The notes: generated by a model not told the origin, from the sequence alone. Positions 16,319-24,048 are shown, counted from the stretch's first letter. The stretch: DNA of 48,754 nt from Muribaculaceae bacterium (GCA_017478855.1 JAFVCX010000037.1:1-48754); one strand, 5' to 3'. Numbers and translations: made by a program.

Positions 16319-18106
16319 ATGAGCGAAGAATTAAAAAATTCTCCAATCGTCGACTTTGATTGGGATGCCTATGAAAAAGGCGAGACTCAAAGAGACAAAT
16401 CTTACGAAGAATTGGAAAAAACCTACGACAAATCCTTGGGTTCTTTCAAAGACAAGGACGTGACCGAAGGTACCGTCATCTCCATCAACAAGCGCGAGGT
16501 GGTGGTTAACATCGGTGCGAAGTCGGACGGCATCATTCCCTTTAACGAATTCCGTTACAACCCCGACCTCAAGGTGGGCGACACTGTGGAAGTGTTTGTT
16601 GAAAACCAAGAGGACAAAAAGGGTCAACTCATCCTGTCGCACCGCAAGGCACGCGCAGCCAAGAGTTGGGATCGCGTTAATGAGGCGCTTGAGAACGATG
16701 AGATCATCAAAGGTTTCATCAAATGCCGCACCAAAGGTGGCATGATCGTTGACGTGTTTGGCATCGAGGCATTCTTGCCCGGCAGCCAAATCGATGTGCG
16801 CCCCATTCGCGACTACGATGTGTTTGTGGGCAAGACCATGGAGTTCAAGGTGGTGAAAATCAACCAAGAGTTCCGCAACGTGGTTGTTTCGCACAAGGCA
16901 CTTATCGAGGCCGAACTCGAACAACAGAAGAAAGAAATCATTGCCAAGCTTGAGAAGGGTCAGGTGCTCGAAGGCACTGTGAAGAACATCACCAGCTACG
17001 GTGTGTTTATTGACCTCGGCGGCGTGGACGGCCTGATTCACATCACCGACCTCTCTTGGGGCCGCGTGAGCAATCCCGCCGACATAGTTGAGCCGGACCA
17101 GAAGCTCAATGTGGTGATTCTCGACTTTGACAACGAGAAGAAGCGCATTGCCCTCGGCTTGAAGCAACTGCAACCGCATCCTTGGGACAAGCTCGATCCC
17201 GATTTGAAGGTGGGCGACAAGGTTACGGGCCGCGTGGTTGTGATGTACGACTACGGCGCATTTGTTGAGATTGCTCCGGGCGTTGAAGGTCTGATTCATG
17301 TGAGCGAAATGTCGTGGTCGCAGCACCTGCGCTCGGCACAAGACTTCATGAAGGTGGGCGACACCGTGGAAGCTCAAATCTTGGCACTCGACCGCGAAGA
17401 GCGCAAGATGTCGCTTGGCATCAAGCAGCTCAAAGAGGATCCGTGGGAGAACATCGAGGTGAAATATCCCGTTGGCTCGCAGCACACCGCCAAGGTTCGC
17501 AACTTCACCAACTTCGGTGTGTTTGTGGAACTCGAAGAGGGCGTGGATGGCCTGATTCACATCAGCGACCTGTCGTGGACCAAGAAGGTGAAACATCCCA
17601 GCGAGTTCACCCAGATTGGCGCAAGCATCGACGTGAAAGTGCTTGAAATCGACAAAGAGAACCGTCGCCTCAGCCTCGGCCACAAGCAGCTTGAGCAAAA
17701 TCCGTGGGACGTGTTTGAAACCATCTACACTACCGGCAGCGTGCACGAAGGTGTGATCACCGAAATGCTCGACAAGGGTGCTGTGATCAACCTGCAGCCC
17801 TACGGAGTGGAAGGTTTTGCAACTCCCAAGCACCTCATCAAAGAGGACGGCAGCCAAGCACAGAAGGACGAGAAGCTCCCCTTCAAGGTGATTGAATTTA
17901 ACAAGGACGCAAAACGCATTATCCTTTCGCACAGCCGCATCTTCGAAGATGAGCAGAAGGGTGAGGCTCGCCGCGCTCGCAAGGCTCAGGGCAGCAACAA
18001 GCCCCAAGCCGAAGAGGCCGCTCCCGCAACCACGGTCGAAAAGACCACGCTGGGCGACATCAGCGCACTCGCTGCCCTTAAGGAGCAAATGGAAAAAGGC
18101 GAATAA
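16319..18106 (+). CDS. rpsA: 30S ribosomal protein S1
   Basis: This is a 595-residue S1 protein with six consecutive S1 RNA-binding OB-folds. It mediates mRNA binding at the ribosome in the cytoplasm. The repeats show the pattern G-x-V-x(n)-YGVFI/GAFV-(D/E)-(L/I)-(G)-x-VxGLIHI. The first two repeats (ribosome-binding) are more divergent, and the C-terminus is a charged, Ala-rich tail. Bacteroidota mRNAs usually lack Shine-Dalgarno sequences, so S1 is a central initiation factor here. Codon use is the most biased of the window, as expected for a highly expressed gene. It has its own promoter and a strong terminator. Confidence 0.97.
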   Translation: MSEELKNSPIVDFDWDAYEKGETQRDKSYEELEKTYDKSLGSFKDKDVTEGTVISINKREVVVNIGAKSDGIIPFNEFRYNPDLKVGDTVEVFVENQEDKKGQLILSHRKARAAKSWDRVNEALENDEIIKGFIKCRTKGGMIVDVFGIEAFLPGSQIDVRPIRDYDVFVGKTMEFKVVKINQEFRNVVVSHKALIEAELEQQKKEIIAKLEKGQVLEGTVKNITSYGVFIDLGGVDGLIHITDLSWGRVSNPADIVEPDQKLNVVILDFDNEKKRIALGLKQLQPHPWDKLDPDLKVGDKVTGRVVVMYDYGAFVEIAPGVEGLIHVSEMSWSQHLRSAQDFMKVGDTVEAQILALDREERKMSLGIKQLKEDPWENIEVKYPVGSQHTAKVRNFTNFGVFVELEEGVDGLIHISDLSWTKKVKHPSEFTQIGASIDVKVLEIDKENRRLSLGHKQLEQNPWDVFETIYTTGSVHEGVITEMLDKGAVINLQPYGVEGFATPKHLIKEDGSQAQKDEKLPFKVIEFNKDAKRIILSHSRIFEDEQKGEARRARKAQGSNKPQAEEAAPATTVEKTTLGDISALAALKEQMEKGE

Positions 18107-18131
18107 TCTCAGCCTGATTTCCAATAACGTC

Positions 18132-18172
18132 AAGGCGACATTCCACACACAAGTGGCAATGTCGCCTTTTTT
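18132..18172 (+). terminator. Rho-independent terminator of rpsA
   Basis: AAGGCGACATT pairs with AATGTCGCCTT, extended by CCAC/GTGG across one bulge, and is followed by a T-run. Confidence 0.9.
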
Positions 18173-18202
18173 CGCACGGCAGCCAAAAATCAGGGCACAA
18201 AT

Positions 18203-18233
18203 TTTGCCATAATAAAAGAAAGCACTAATTTTG
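18203..18233 (+). promoter_or_regulatory. Promoter of the small lipoprotein gene
   Basis: TTTG (18203-18206), 19 bp, TAATTTTG (18226-18233): a textbook Bacteroidota promoter. The start codon is only 10 bp downstream of the -7 box. Confidence 0.75.
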
Positions 18234-18243
18234 CAACATCATT

Positions 18244-18606
18244 ATGAAAACGTCGAGAAGCCACATATTGCTTGCAACGGCAGTGACACTGCTGGGTCTA
18301 TTGGCAAGTTGCACCACATCTCACAGCGAGGGCGACAACGCCGGTGGGCAGGACAGCGACACCATCGCCGCTGAAAACGTGCAAATTCTTGATGACGGCC
18401 TGACCACTCTCAAAGGAGTGGCCGTGGACGGCTCGCGTCGCAACATCTACATCAAGGTGAATGAAGACACCATCGACTACGAGCTGCCGCCGGCAAGTGA
18501 CTTCACATGGTCGGTGGGCGACTCGGTTTTAGTAGTGCTGCAAAAGACCGAGCATGGCGACAGCATCGCGCAGATGACCAACCTGACCATTGCGCAATGC
18601 AAATAG
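18244..18606 (+). CDS. Small exported lipoprotein
   Basis: This is a 120-residue protein with a lipoprotein signal peptide and lipobox (LLASC, Cys23), so it is probably anchored in the outer or inner membrane after lipidation. The residues after the Cys are acidic and Ser/Gly-rich (a sorting-tether style), followed by a small beta-rich domain (about 50-120). The family is not recognised. It is the only gene of its unit and precedes tRNA-Gly. Confidence 0.75.
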   Translation: MKTSRSHILLATAVTLLGLLASCTTSHSEGDNAGGQDSDTIAAENVQILDDGLTTLKGVAVDGSRRNIYIKVNEDTIDYELPPASDFTWSVGDSVLVVLQKTEHGDSIAQMTNLTIAQCK

Positions 18607-18662
18607 TGAGGCCGTCGCAGGCACAGAAACCAGTGCCGGAGCGTTTTTGTGATGTCACACAC

Positions 18663-18735
18663 GCGGTAGTAGCTCAGTTGGTAGAGCATCAGCTTCCCAA
18701 GCTGAGGGTCGCGAGTTCGAGCCTCGTCTACCGCT
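18663..18735 (+). tRNA. tRNA-Gly(CCC)
   Basis: Cloverleaf with acceptor stem GCGGTAG/CTACCGC, D arm AGCTCAGTTGGTAGAGC, anticodon stem TCAGC/GCTGA with loop TTCCCAA (anticodon CCC, glycine), and T arm GCGAGTTCGAGCCTCGT. The discriminator is T and no CCA is encoded. Confidence 0.95.
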
Positions 18736-18742
18736 CAAAATC

Positions 18743-18795
18743 AAAAATCGTTGACAATTAAGAAGTCAAACACTTAATTTCAACGATTTTTTTGT
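18743..18795. terminator. Terminator after tRNA-Gly
   Basis: A long interrupted stem (AAATCGTTG...AATTAAG with CTTAATT...CAACGATTT) is followed by seven T on the plus strand. It also lies at the end of the opposite small reading frame and may act both ways. Confidence 0.7.
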
Positions 18796-18948
18796 TTTAT
18801 CCCGCCGATAAAGAAACACAGCACTCGCGTCCAAATTGGCGATGGTTTCAACTGAGTTGAATGTCAGCTTCGCCTCGGCATAGTCAAGCGAGTTTGCCTC
18901 TGCGCTCGACTCGCATGACATTTCCACACTATTGAAAAGTAACTCCAT
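18766..18948 (-). CDS. Small repeat-associated reading frame, doubtful
   Basis: This is a 60-residue frame whose transcript could start from a TAATTTTG box (18967-18974 on the minus strand) just upstream and end at the 18743-18795 hairpin. The predicted peptide repeats its own motif (LLFNSVE and LTFNSVE), and the DNA around 18860-18930 is made of imperfect palindromic units such as AATGTCA...TGACATT. It is probably a dispersed repeat with incidental coding capacity, not a protein gene. No family is recognised. Confidence 0.25.
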   Translation of the reverse strand: MELLFNSVEMSCESSAEANSLDYAEAKLTFNSVETIANLDASAVFLYRRDKTKKSLKLSV

Positions 18949-18980
18949 AATTCTGCGATTTTTCTCGCAAAATTATGGAG
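18943..18980. repeat. Long hairpin repeat containing a promoter box
   Basis: A 16-bp inverted repeat with one mismatch (18943-18958 with 18965-18980) has a 6-nt T-rich loop. Twenty bases of it (18959-18978) recur exactly at 22980-22999. Read leftward, the right arm contains TAATTTTG, a -7 promoter box. Confidence 0.6.
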
Positions 18981-19007
18981 TATGGCGGTTTGTCTAAAAG
19001 ACAAGAT

Positions 19008-19346
19008 TTAACCAATGAATGTAATGCAAAATATAAAAAGTACAACAATGGCGATTATTGTAAAGGCAAGGGATATTGCCCTTTTTGCTGACTTTAATTT
19101 CATTGTAATCGAAATCAGCAAAATAACAATGTGTACCAACAAAGCTATTATGAGATAAAAGAGCCAGACAAGACTCGAACCTCCTTCGCCATTGTAAAAA
19201 AGATTGTAGAGTAACGTTATTGTGTAGAACAAAAACGCTGCACAATGTATTAGTGCCTTTTTTGTTCCGCAAACTTTCCCATAGAGTACTAATAGAGTGA
19301 TACAGAAAAGGCACAACGCTATTATTATGATCAAATCTGAACCCAT
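19008..19346 (-). CDS. Small integral membrane protein, unknown
   Basis: This is a 112-residue protein with about four hydrophobic helices (for example IIIIALCLFCITLLVLYG, ALIHCAAFLFYTITLLYNLF, LVWLFYLIIALLVHIVILLISI, ISLAFTIIAIVVLFIFCITFI). The coding region is AT-rich compared with its neighbours, which suggests acquisition. I chose the Met at 19346 because a TACCTTTG box (19351-19358) lies directly upstream, leaving only 4 bp. An in-frame Met at 19373 is the alternative. A second frame overlaps on the same strand but encodes no coherent protein. Confidence 0.6.
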   Translation of the reverse strand: MGSDLIIIIALCLFCITLLVLYGKVCGTKKALIHCAAFLFYTITLLYNLFYNGEGGSSLVWLFYLIIALLVHIVILLISITMKLKSAKRAISLAFTIIAIVVLFIFCITFIG

Positions 19347-19405
19347 GCTGCAAAGGTACTGCTTTTTCCTCAAATTGAGGCACTTGTGGGCAGGGAAAGT
19401 TTACA

Positions 19406-19636
19406 TTATAGGTACACTTCGAGTCCGTTTATCTTGAAAATACACACTATTCGAGTTAATCTGATTTGCCCTGAGTCGAGAAACTTGAAGCGTTGTGTGC
19501 CTTTATAAAAATCGTAGCGAAGCGGGACACAGTTGTTCCATTCTTGAATCTCGCCAGATTTCGTCCACAACTTGATGTCGATGGGGTCTCCGGCTTTCAA
19601 CATTTTGCGGAGCGTTGTGATGTGAATTGCTCTCAT
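19406..19636 (-). CDS. 76-residue accessory protein, intact copy of a repeated gene
   Basis: This is a small soluble protein, basic and aromatic, with the conserved-looking core LRYDFYKGTQRFKFL and the tail INGLEVYL. I recall similar short proteins in Bacteroidales accessory islands, but know no function. Two damaged relatives lie in this window: one reduced to 19 C-terminal residues (22830-22889) and one interrupted by a small hairpin element (25953-26155). That marks it as part of a mobile or island-borne module. It is followed by the unknown membrane gene on the same strand. Confidence 0.6.
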   Translation of the reverse strand: MRAIHITTLRKMLKAGDPIDIKLWTKSGEIQEWNNCVPLRYDFYKGTQRFKFLDSGQIRLTRIVCIFKINGLEVYL

Positions 19637-19659
19637 AGTTAATGTTTTATTCTTTTAGA

Positions 19660-19740
19660 GGCAATCGAGGCAATTCCAAAGCGTTTAGTCGTGCGAAGCA
19701 CGGGGCGCGGTGGCGTAGCCCTTGGAACTTGACTCAATGA
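19660..19740. repeat. Hairpin-bearing intergenic segment, possible island junction
   Basis: The segment has an outer inverted repeat TTCCAA/TTGGAA (about 19674-19679 with 19723-19728) around an inner perfect hairpin CGTGC-GAA-GCACG (19690-19702). It lies between two small accessory genes and is GC-richer than its surroundings. It may be a folded RNA or an attachment-type end; the sequence does not decide. Confidence 0.3.
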
Positions 19741-19757
19741 TTGTGCCATTGGTCGTG

Positions 19758-20039
19758 TTAGTTGTATGTTGGATTATACGTCTTTTGGAAGATGCGGTCG
19801 TGGTCAACGGAGAGGTGGTCCGTTGGCAAGAGCGGGCGGCGGTCGGAGTACTGATAAGTGAACTTCACCGTATTCAGTTCGCCGTCGCGATCGTGGATTT
19901 CACAGGTGAAATCGCTAATCAACACTATCGGCATATCGGTCGTGCGATAACTGCCATAGGTTTCCTCGCTGTAGTCGTCGCGCTTGGTGGCGAGCCTCAC
20001 GTCGTGGGCATAGAACAGTTGTTCGAGCCAGTGAGCCAT
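19758..20039 (-). CDS. Accessory-module protein, probably truncated
   Basis: This is a 93-residue protein starting MAHWLEQLFYAHDV (a GTG two codons upstream is an alternative start) and ending in RIFQKTYNPTYN. Its style, with short acidic beta-like segments and an aromatic end, suggests the C-terminal part of a larger beta-rich accessory protein. The broken frame at 26206-26409 looks like the N-terminal part of such a protein, and both precede copies of the 76-residue gene on the same strand. This pairing is inference. No catalytic motif is visible. Confidence 0.45.
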   Translation of the reverse strand: MAHWLEQLFYAHDVRLATKRDDYSEETYGSYRTTDMPIVLISDFTCEIHDRDGELNTVKFTYQYSDRRPLLPTDHLSVDHDRIFQKTYNPTYN

Positions 20040-20059
20040 CTCCACAAGAAGTCGCCGCT

Positions 20060-20227
20060 ATGCCGTCGGATCCCGACTTGGAGACAATCGCCACCCAATC
20101 GCCCGAACAGTACATCACCATGAGTTTCCTCGCCATCCTCCAGCGCAAGGAAAAGCGGATTGAAGAACTTGAAGCCGAAATCAAGCGGCTCAAAGAGGAA
20201 TTGGCTGCGGTTTCCGAGAATAAATGA
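20060..20227 (+). CDS. Possible 55-residue coiled-coil protein
   Basis: This short frame encodes a polar start and then a strongly heptad-patterned helix rich in Glu, Lys and Leu (AILQRKEKRIEELEAEIKRL). It resembles the N-terminal helix of IS66-type transposases but is far too short, so it may be a remnant or a genuine microprotein. It ends 95 bp before the ATPase gene, whose promoter lies between them. Confidence 0.35.
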   Translation: MPSDPDLETIATQSPEQYITMSFLAILQRKEKRIEELEAEIKRLKEELAAVSENK

Positions 20228-20236
20228 CGACGATTA

Positions 20237-20268
20237 TTTGCGTATGTCGTAAAAGGTTAGTAATTTTG
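20237..20268 (+). promoter_or_regulatory. Promoter of the DUF4143 ATPase gene
   Basis: TTTG (20237-20240), 20 bp, TAATTTTG (20261-20268), 54 bp before the ATG. Confidence 0.65.
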
Positions 20269-20322
20269 CATTGACAAAAATTGTGGAAATCACAAAAACC
20301 GTCAAAGTAATAATATTTACTT

Positions 20323-21579
20323 ATGGAATTTCAGCGCGATAAATATCTGAAACAGTTGATTAGCGGCAAGGATAATTCCTTGGTCAAGATAGTGACCGGG
20401 ATTCGTCGTTGCGGCAAATCTTATCTATTGTTCAAACTGTTCAAACATCACTTGCTCAAATCGGGCGTTCCCGAGTCCAACATCATTTCGTTGGCACTTG
20501 ACGATTGGGACAGCCAGGAGTTTTGTGACCCGAACCGCTTGATGCAATATATCAAAGAGCGGCTAAATGAAACCGAAGGGCGATGCTATATCCTCATTGA
20601 CGAGGTGCAACTACTTGACCGTTTCGTTGAGGTGCTGCTTAGCCTGATGCACAACGACCGCTGCGACACTTATGTCACCGGTTCCAACTCACGTTTTCTT
20701 TCGAGCGACGTGGTTACCGAGTTTCGCGGTCGCGGCGACGAGATAAGGTTGCATCCGCTTTCATTCTCGGAGTACTATGCTGCATTCGGCGGTAATAAAA
20801 CTGACCAAGTGCGCCAATACTCTATTTATGGCGGACTACCTCAAGTCGCCTTGCTCGATGATGTGGCGAAGAAAAGATTGTTCCTAAACAACCTTTTCCA
20901 ATCAACCTACTTGCGTGATGTGATTGAGCGCAACAAGGTACTGAACGATGAGGGACTTGAAGAGTTAGTGAAGATTCTCGCATCTGCAATCGGGTCGCCC
21001 ACCAATCCCACCAAGATAGCGAACACTTTCAAGAGCGTGAATAATCAATCGGTGAGCCACAACACCATATCGAGCTATATTTCGCACCTGCTTGATGCCT
21101 ACATTATTCAAGAAGCGATGCGCTACGACGTGAAAGGCCGCAAGTACATCGGCACCAACTCCAAATATTACTTCAGTGACATCGGTATTCGCAACGCAAT
21201 CTTGAACTTCCGTCAACAGGAGCCCACCCACATTATGGAAAATATTATCTATAATGAGTTGGTCGGGCGCGGCTACTCGGTAGATGTGGGCAATGTGGAG
21301 ACTTGGTTCACCAACGGGCAGGGCAAGACCGCTCGCGCCACCCTTGAGGTGGACTTTGTGGTGAATAACGACGACGAGCGCATCTATGTGCAGTCGGCTT
21401 ACAGTATGCCCACCCGTGAGAAGGTGCAGCAGGAGCAAAACTCGTTGCTACACATCAAGGACGGTTTCCGCAAGGTCATCATCACTGCCGACGACGTTGC
21501 CCCATGGACTACTGATGCCGGAGTGCGGATTATCAACTATTGGGACTTTCTCCTCGATGAGAAACTTCTTTTCAGCTAA
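20323..21579 (+). CDS. AAA_14/DUF4143-type P-loop ATPase
   Basis: This is a 418-residue protein with an N-terminal AAA_14 domain: Walker A GIRRCGKS, Walker B YILIDEVQ, and a sensor-like VTGSNS. A winged-helix-like middle (KIANTFKSVNNQSVSHNTISSYI) follows. The DUF4143 C-terminal domain has a PD-(D/E)xK-like core (LEVDFVVNNDDERIYVQSAY) in which the usual Lys is Gln-Ser. The family is very common in Bacteroidota and archaea and its function is unclear; DNA transactions or roles in mobile regions have been proposed. It is monocistronic, with its own promoter, inside the repeat-rich accessory region. Confidence 0.88.
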   Translation: MEFQRDKYLKQLISGKDNSLVKIVTGIRRCGKSYLLFKLFKHHLLKSGVPESNIISLALDDWDSQEFCDPNRLMQYIKERLNETEGRCYILIDEVQLLDRFVEVLLSLMHNDRCDTYVTGSNSRFLSSDVVTEFRGRGDEIRLHPLSFSEYYAAFGGNKTDQVRQYSIYGGLPQVALLDDVAKKRLFLNNLFQSTYLRDVIERNKVLNDEGLEELVKILASAIGSPTNPTKIANTFKSVNNQSVSHNTISSYISHLLDAYIIQEAMRYDVKGRKYIGTNSKYYFSDIGIRNAILNFRQQEPTHIMENIIYNELVGRGYSVDVGNVETWFTNGQGKTARATLEVDFVVNNDDERIYVQSAYSMPTREKVQQEQNSLLHIKDGFRKVIITADDVAPWTTDAGVRIINYWDFLLDEKLLFS

Positions 21580-21636
21580 ATCCTCATTTTATTGAGATTT
21601 TTGCGCAACAGTTTCCTAAAAGATTACTACTAAGGT

Positions 21637-22230
21637 TCATTTGAAGGCGTAGCCGAAGCTGATGTAGGGATAAAACATGTGCCGGTAGATGCCTCGCCGG
21701 CCGCCAAAATCAAATGAAGGCGTGATGCCGATGCGGAAGTCAAATCCTTTTGCCGGTTGGTATCGGTAACCGATATCAAAGAACACAAAGTAGCCAAATG
21801 TTTTTCTCTCGCCATAACGCCACGACTCGGGATGTGAAGGCACCTCGTCAGAGTCTTCTTCCACTTTGTAGTAGCCGAGGCTTGTTCCCACGCCTAATTC
21901 AAGTTTGCTGTTTCGCTTGCCAAGGAGGTAGTTGATCTCGAGCGGGACGGCAACTCCTGTCGCGTCATCCCACAAAAAAGAGTAGGAGGAAGAGCAGAAA
22001 CTCAACCCCACACGATAGCCCCAACCGTTATCACCTGTGAAACGGCTGTCGAAGTTCAGGCCGATGGTGCTTGAGGCACCGAAGCCCTCCAAATAAATGG
22101 TTTTTGTGGGCTTGGCCCATGTGGCGAAACGCTCCTGCGCGTTTTGCCGGACAGCAAGGCTGTCGCTCTGAGCCGACGCACAATGTGCTGTGGCCGCAAA
22201 GAGCGCAAAAAAGGATATCAATTTTCTCAT
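21637..22230 (-). CDS. Outer-membrane beta-barrel protein
   Basis: This is a 197-residue protein with a signal peptide (MRKLISFFALFAATAHCASAQ) and alternating hydrophobic beta strands separated by Gly/Tyr-rich turns, ending in a typical last strand (MFYPYISFGYAFK). This fits an 8-stranded OmpA/OmpX-like barrel of unknown cargo. The in-frame region upstream (to 22341) is not used: the Met at 22230 directly precedes the signal peptide. It begins 28 bp after the SnoaL-like gene and probably shares its promoter. Confidence 0.75.
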   Translation of the reverse strand: MRKLISFFALFAATAHCASAQSDSLAVRQNAQERFATWAKPTKTIYLEGFGASSTIGLNFDSRFTGDNGWGYRVGLSFCSSSYSFLWDDATGVAVPLEINYLLGKRNSKLELGVGTSLGYYKVEEDSDEVPSHPESWRYGERKTFGYFVFFDIGYRYQPAKGFDFRIGITPSFDFGGRRGIYRHMFYPYISFGYAFK

Positions 22231-22258
22231 CTCAAAAAAATGCTTTGTGTTATGGGTG

Positions 22259-22657
22259 TTATTCATCAATAGTACCATCCCAGCCTGCGGCGGCCGAGGT
22301 GTGTTCGTGCAGCACTTTCCATGTGCCGTTGACCTTTTCAAGATGGTTGGTTTGACGCATCATGAAGGCTGGGTTCACACTGCCGTCTTTCATCGTGGTT
22401 TCCCATTTCTGCACCGAGCAGACCAGTGCGGCGTTGCCGTTGATGCGAGTGCGCATGTCGAGGATAGTGACGTTGCAGCTTGCGAGGCTGCCGAAAGCGT
22501 CGTCAAATACTTTACTCGCTTTTTTAGCACCCACGCATGCATAGGGCGATGCGTCGAACCAAATGGTTTCGGCCGTCCAATCGCGTGTGCTTTGTTCGCC
22601 TGTGAATGATTGCGCAATGTTGCGGATAATGTTCTCAATGACTTGTTTTTCTTCCAT
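22259..22657 (-). CDS. SnoaL-like/NTF2-fold protein
   Basis: This is a 132-residue cytoplasmic protein with the NTF2/SnoaL pattern: an N-terminal helix pair (ENIIRNIAQSFTGEQ...DWTAETIWFDASPYACVGAKKASKVFDDAF), then a curved beta sheet ending in FMMRQTNHLEKVNGTWKVLHEHTS. Such proteins are polyketide-cyclase-like or ketosteroid-isomerase-like, but most bacterial ones have no known substrate. It is the first gene of a two-gene unit with the outer-membrane protein. Confidence 0.82.
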   Translation of the reverse strand: MEEKQVIENIIRNIAQSFTGEQSTRDWTAETIWFDASPYACVGAKKASKVFDDAFGSLASCNVTILDMRTRINGNAALVCSVQKWETTMKDGSVNPAFMMRQTNHLEKVNGTWKVLHEHTSAAAGWDGTIDE

Positions 22658-22689
22658 AACGTGAATGTGTTGAAATTGTGAAACTCCTG

Positions 22690-22697
22690 CAAATGTA
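22690..22697 (-). promoter_or_regulatory. -7 promoter element of the SnoaL-like gene
   Basis: TACATTTG on the minus strand, 32 bp upstream of the start codon. Confidence 0.55.
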
Positions 22698-22829
22698 CTC
22701 GAAATTTCTCAATGCGAGTGATAAACAATCAAAAAATCACCAAGAATAACTTGATGATTAAGTTTTGCATTGAATAAATTTGTCAGGCCATAACAATCTT
22801 CAATTACGCACATCAGATAAACGTTTATA

Positions 22830-22889
22830 TTATCGGCACATTTCCAGTCCGTTTATCTCGAAGACACACACGATTCGAGCGAACTGGAT
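22830..22889 (-). pseudogene. C-terminal remnant of the 76-residue accessory gene
   Basis: On the minus strand, 19 residues (IQFARIVCVFEINGLEMCR) and a stop match the end of the intact gene at 19406-19636 (IRLTRIVCIFKINGLEVYL). Homology stops abruptly at 22890, where a hairpin element begins. Nothing else gene-like is visible between 22658 and 23097. Confidence 0.6.
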
Positions 22890-22891
22890 TT

Positions 22892-22955
22892 AACAAAGGT
22901 TGCGGTTCGGTATTGTTCAAACAAGTTTGACTTTGCACTCGCCTTGCACTTTGTT
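22892..22955. repeat. Hairpin element inside the broken 76-residue gene copy
   Basis: About 64 bp bounded by near-inverted ends (AACAAAGGTTGC and GCACTTTGTT). It lies at the same point of the gene as the element at 25997-26056. Confidence 0.45.
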
Positions 22956-22979
22956 TGGCATTGGGTTCGACTTGCAAAA

Positions 22980-22999
22980 TTTTTCTCGCAAAATTATGG
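22980..22999. repeat. Second copy of a 20-bp promoter-bearing repeat
   Basis: It is identical to 18959-18978 and again contains TAATTTTG read leftward. Here the left arm of the hairpin is missing. Confidence 0.5.
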
Positions 23000-23097
23000 T
23001 GCAATGTCCGTTGGCGAAAATACAAAGAAAAGAGTGCCGGTTAAGACACTCATTGGCAAAAATGGATTTGCACCTTGCGGTGGCAATATCGTTTTGG

Positions 23098-23847
23098 TTA
23101 CAGTTTCATCACGCGCTTCATCTCCAAGTTCTCGTAGCCCTCGGGGCAGTGAGTGGAAAGGTACACGGTGGGATGAGCGGTGATAAACTCGCGCACACGG
23201 TCGAGCGTCTCGCTGGCGGCTTTTAAGTCCTCGAACACGATGCTCAATTTGTTGGCTTTGAGTGCCGCATCGCAATAGGTGACATCGCCGTGGAACATAT
23301 AGAACAGTTCGCCGTCTTCAAGGATTGCGATGCTGTTGCCTTTGGTGTGACCTTTGGCTTCAATCATGCGCAACCCGGGAGCGATAATCTCTGTTGCGGG
23401 GAAATTGTGATATGCTCCGTCTTTGTAGGTCACTCGCACGATGTTATCGCCGTCGAGCTTCATTGCGTCGGCATCTTCGGGCGAAATGTAGATTTTCGCG
23501 TTGGGGAAGTACTGCAACGCCGCCGTGGGGTCGGGGTGCTTGTGCGTGATGACTATTTTAGTCACTTGCTCCGGCTTGTAGCCAAGCGCGGTGAAAGCCG
23601 CCATGTAGTCGCTCACCTTGTCGCCCATGTAGAGCGGTGAGCCGAGTTTCTTGGGCGGCACGGGGGCATCGTTTTGAAAACCGGTGTCAATCAAAATCAC
23701 CTCGTCGCCGGTGTCGATAAGGAAATTCTGCAAACTGCTGCGGTAAATGATTTGCTCGTCAAAGGCTTCTTTGCCCTCCTCGCCGCCAAAGGCGAAGGCT
23801 TGGGTCATAAAGCCGTGGTCGAACATACGGATTGCTTTAATCTTCAT
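23098..23847 (-). CDS. MBL-fold metallohydrolase with altered metal motif
   Basis: This is a 249-residue protein of the metallo-beta-lactamase fold, with no signal peptide, resembling AHL-lactonase/glyoxalase II-type members. Metal-ligand candidates are His102 and His104 and Asp106 in THKHPDP, plus GHTKGNS, HGDVTY and the C-terminal STHCPE. The canonical HxHxDH ends in His, but Pro107 occupies that place, so the second metal site may be changed. It is the last gene of a four-gene unit (ferritin-like, PNPOx-like, winged-helix, MBL) with gaps of 9-12 bp. A redox or detoxification role is inferred. Confidence 0.82.
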   Translation of the reverse strand: MKIKAIRMFDHGFMTQAFAFGGEEGKEAFDEQIIYRSSLQNFLIDTGDEVILIDTGFQNDAPVPPKKLGSPLYMGDKVSDYMAAFTALGYKPEQVTKIVITHKHPDPTAALQYFPNAKIYISPEDADAMKLDGDNIVRVTYKDGAYHNFPATEIIAPGLRMIEAKGHTKGNSIAILEDGELFYMFHGDVTYCDAALKANKLSIVFEDLKAASETLDRVREFITAHPTVYLSTHCPEGYENLEMKRVMKL

Positions 23848-23856
23848 AGAGCGAAA

Positions 23857-24036
23857 TCACTTGGCGGGTTCCCACTTGCAGCGGACGGGTGACACGATGG
23901 CACCCTCTTTCTTCAACTCGGCGAAAGCCTTGTCAACCACCTTGCGGTCGAGACCGGTCAGTTCCGCCACCTTACCTGCGTTCAAAGGCACACCTGCCTT
24001 GCGCATGGCTTCCAGTACTTGTTCTTTACTCTCCAT
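23857..24036 (-). CDS. Small winged-helix protein
   Basis: This 59-residue protein starts MESKEQVLEAMRKAG and shows the helix-turn-helix pattern (NAGKVAELTGLDRKVVDKAFAEL) followed by a short beta wing (GAIVSPVRCKWEPAK). It could bind DNA as a dimer or act as an accessory subunit. It sits 9 bp upstream of the MBL gene and 12 bp downstream of the PNPOx-like gene, so it is clearly part of the operon. Confidence 0.8.
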   Translation of the reverse strand: MESKEQVLEAMRKAGVPLNAGKVAELTGLDRKVVDKAFAELKKEGAIVSPVRCKWEPAK

Positions 24037-24048
24037 TAGTTATGGTCA

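Noticed and set aside
16331-18148. A 605-codon open frame opposite rpsA
   Set aside because: It is the mirror of a strongly biased coding gene; its translation is His/Leu/Val-rich without domain pattern, and rpsA is certain.
20060-20227. IS66-type transposase remnant
   Set aside because: Only a general coiled-coil likeness is present; no catalytic region or terminal repeats are seen nearby.
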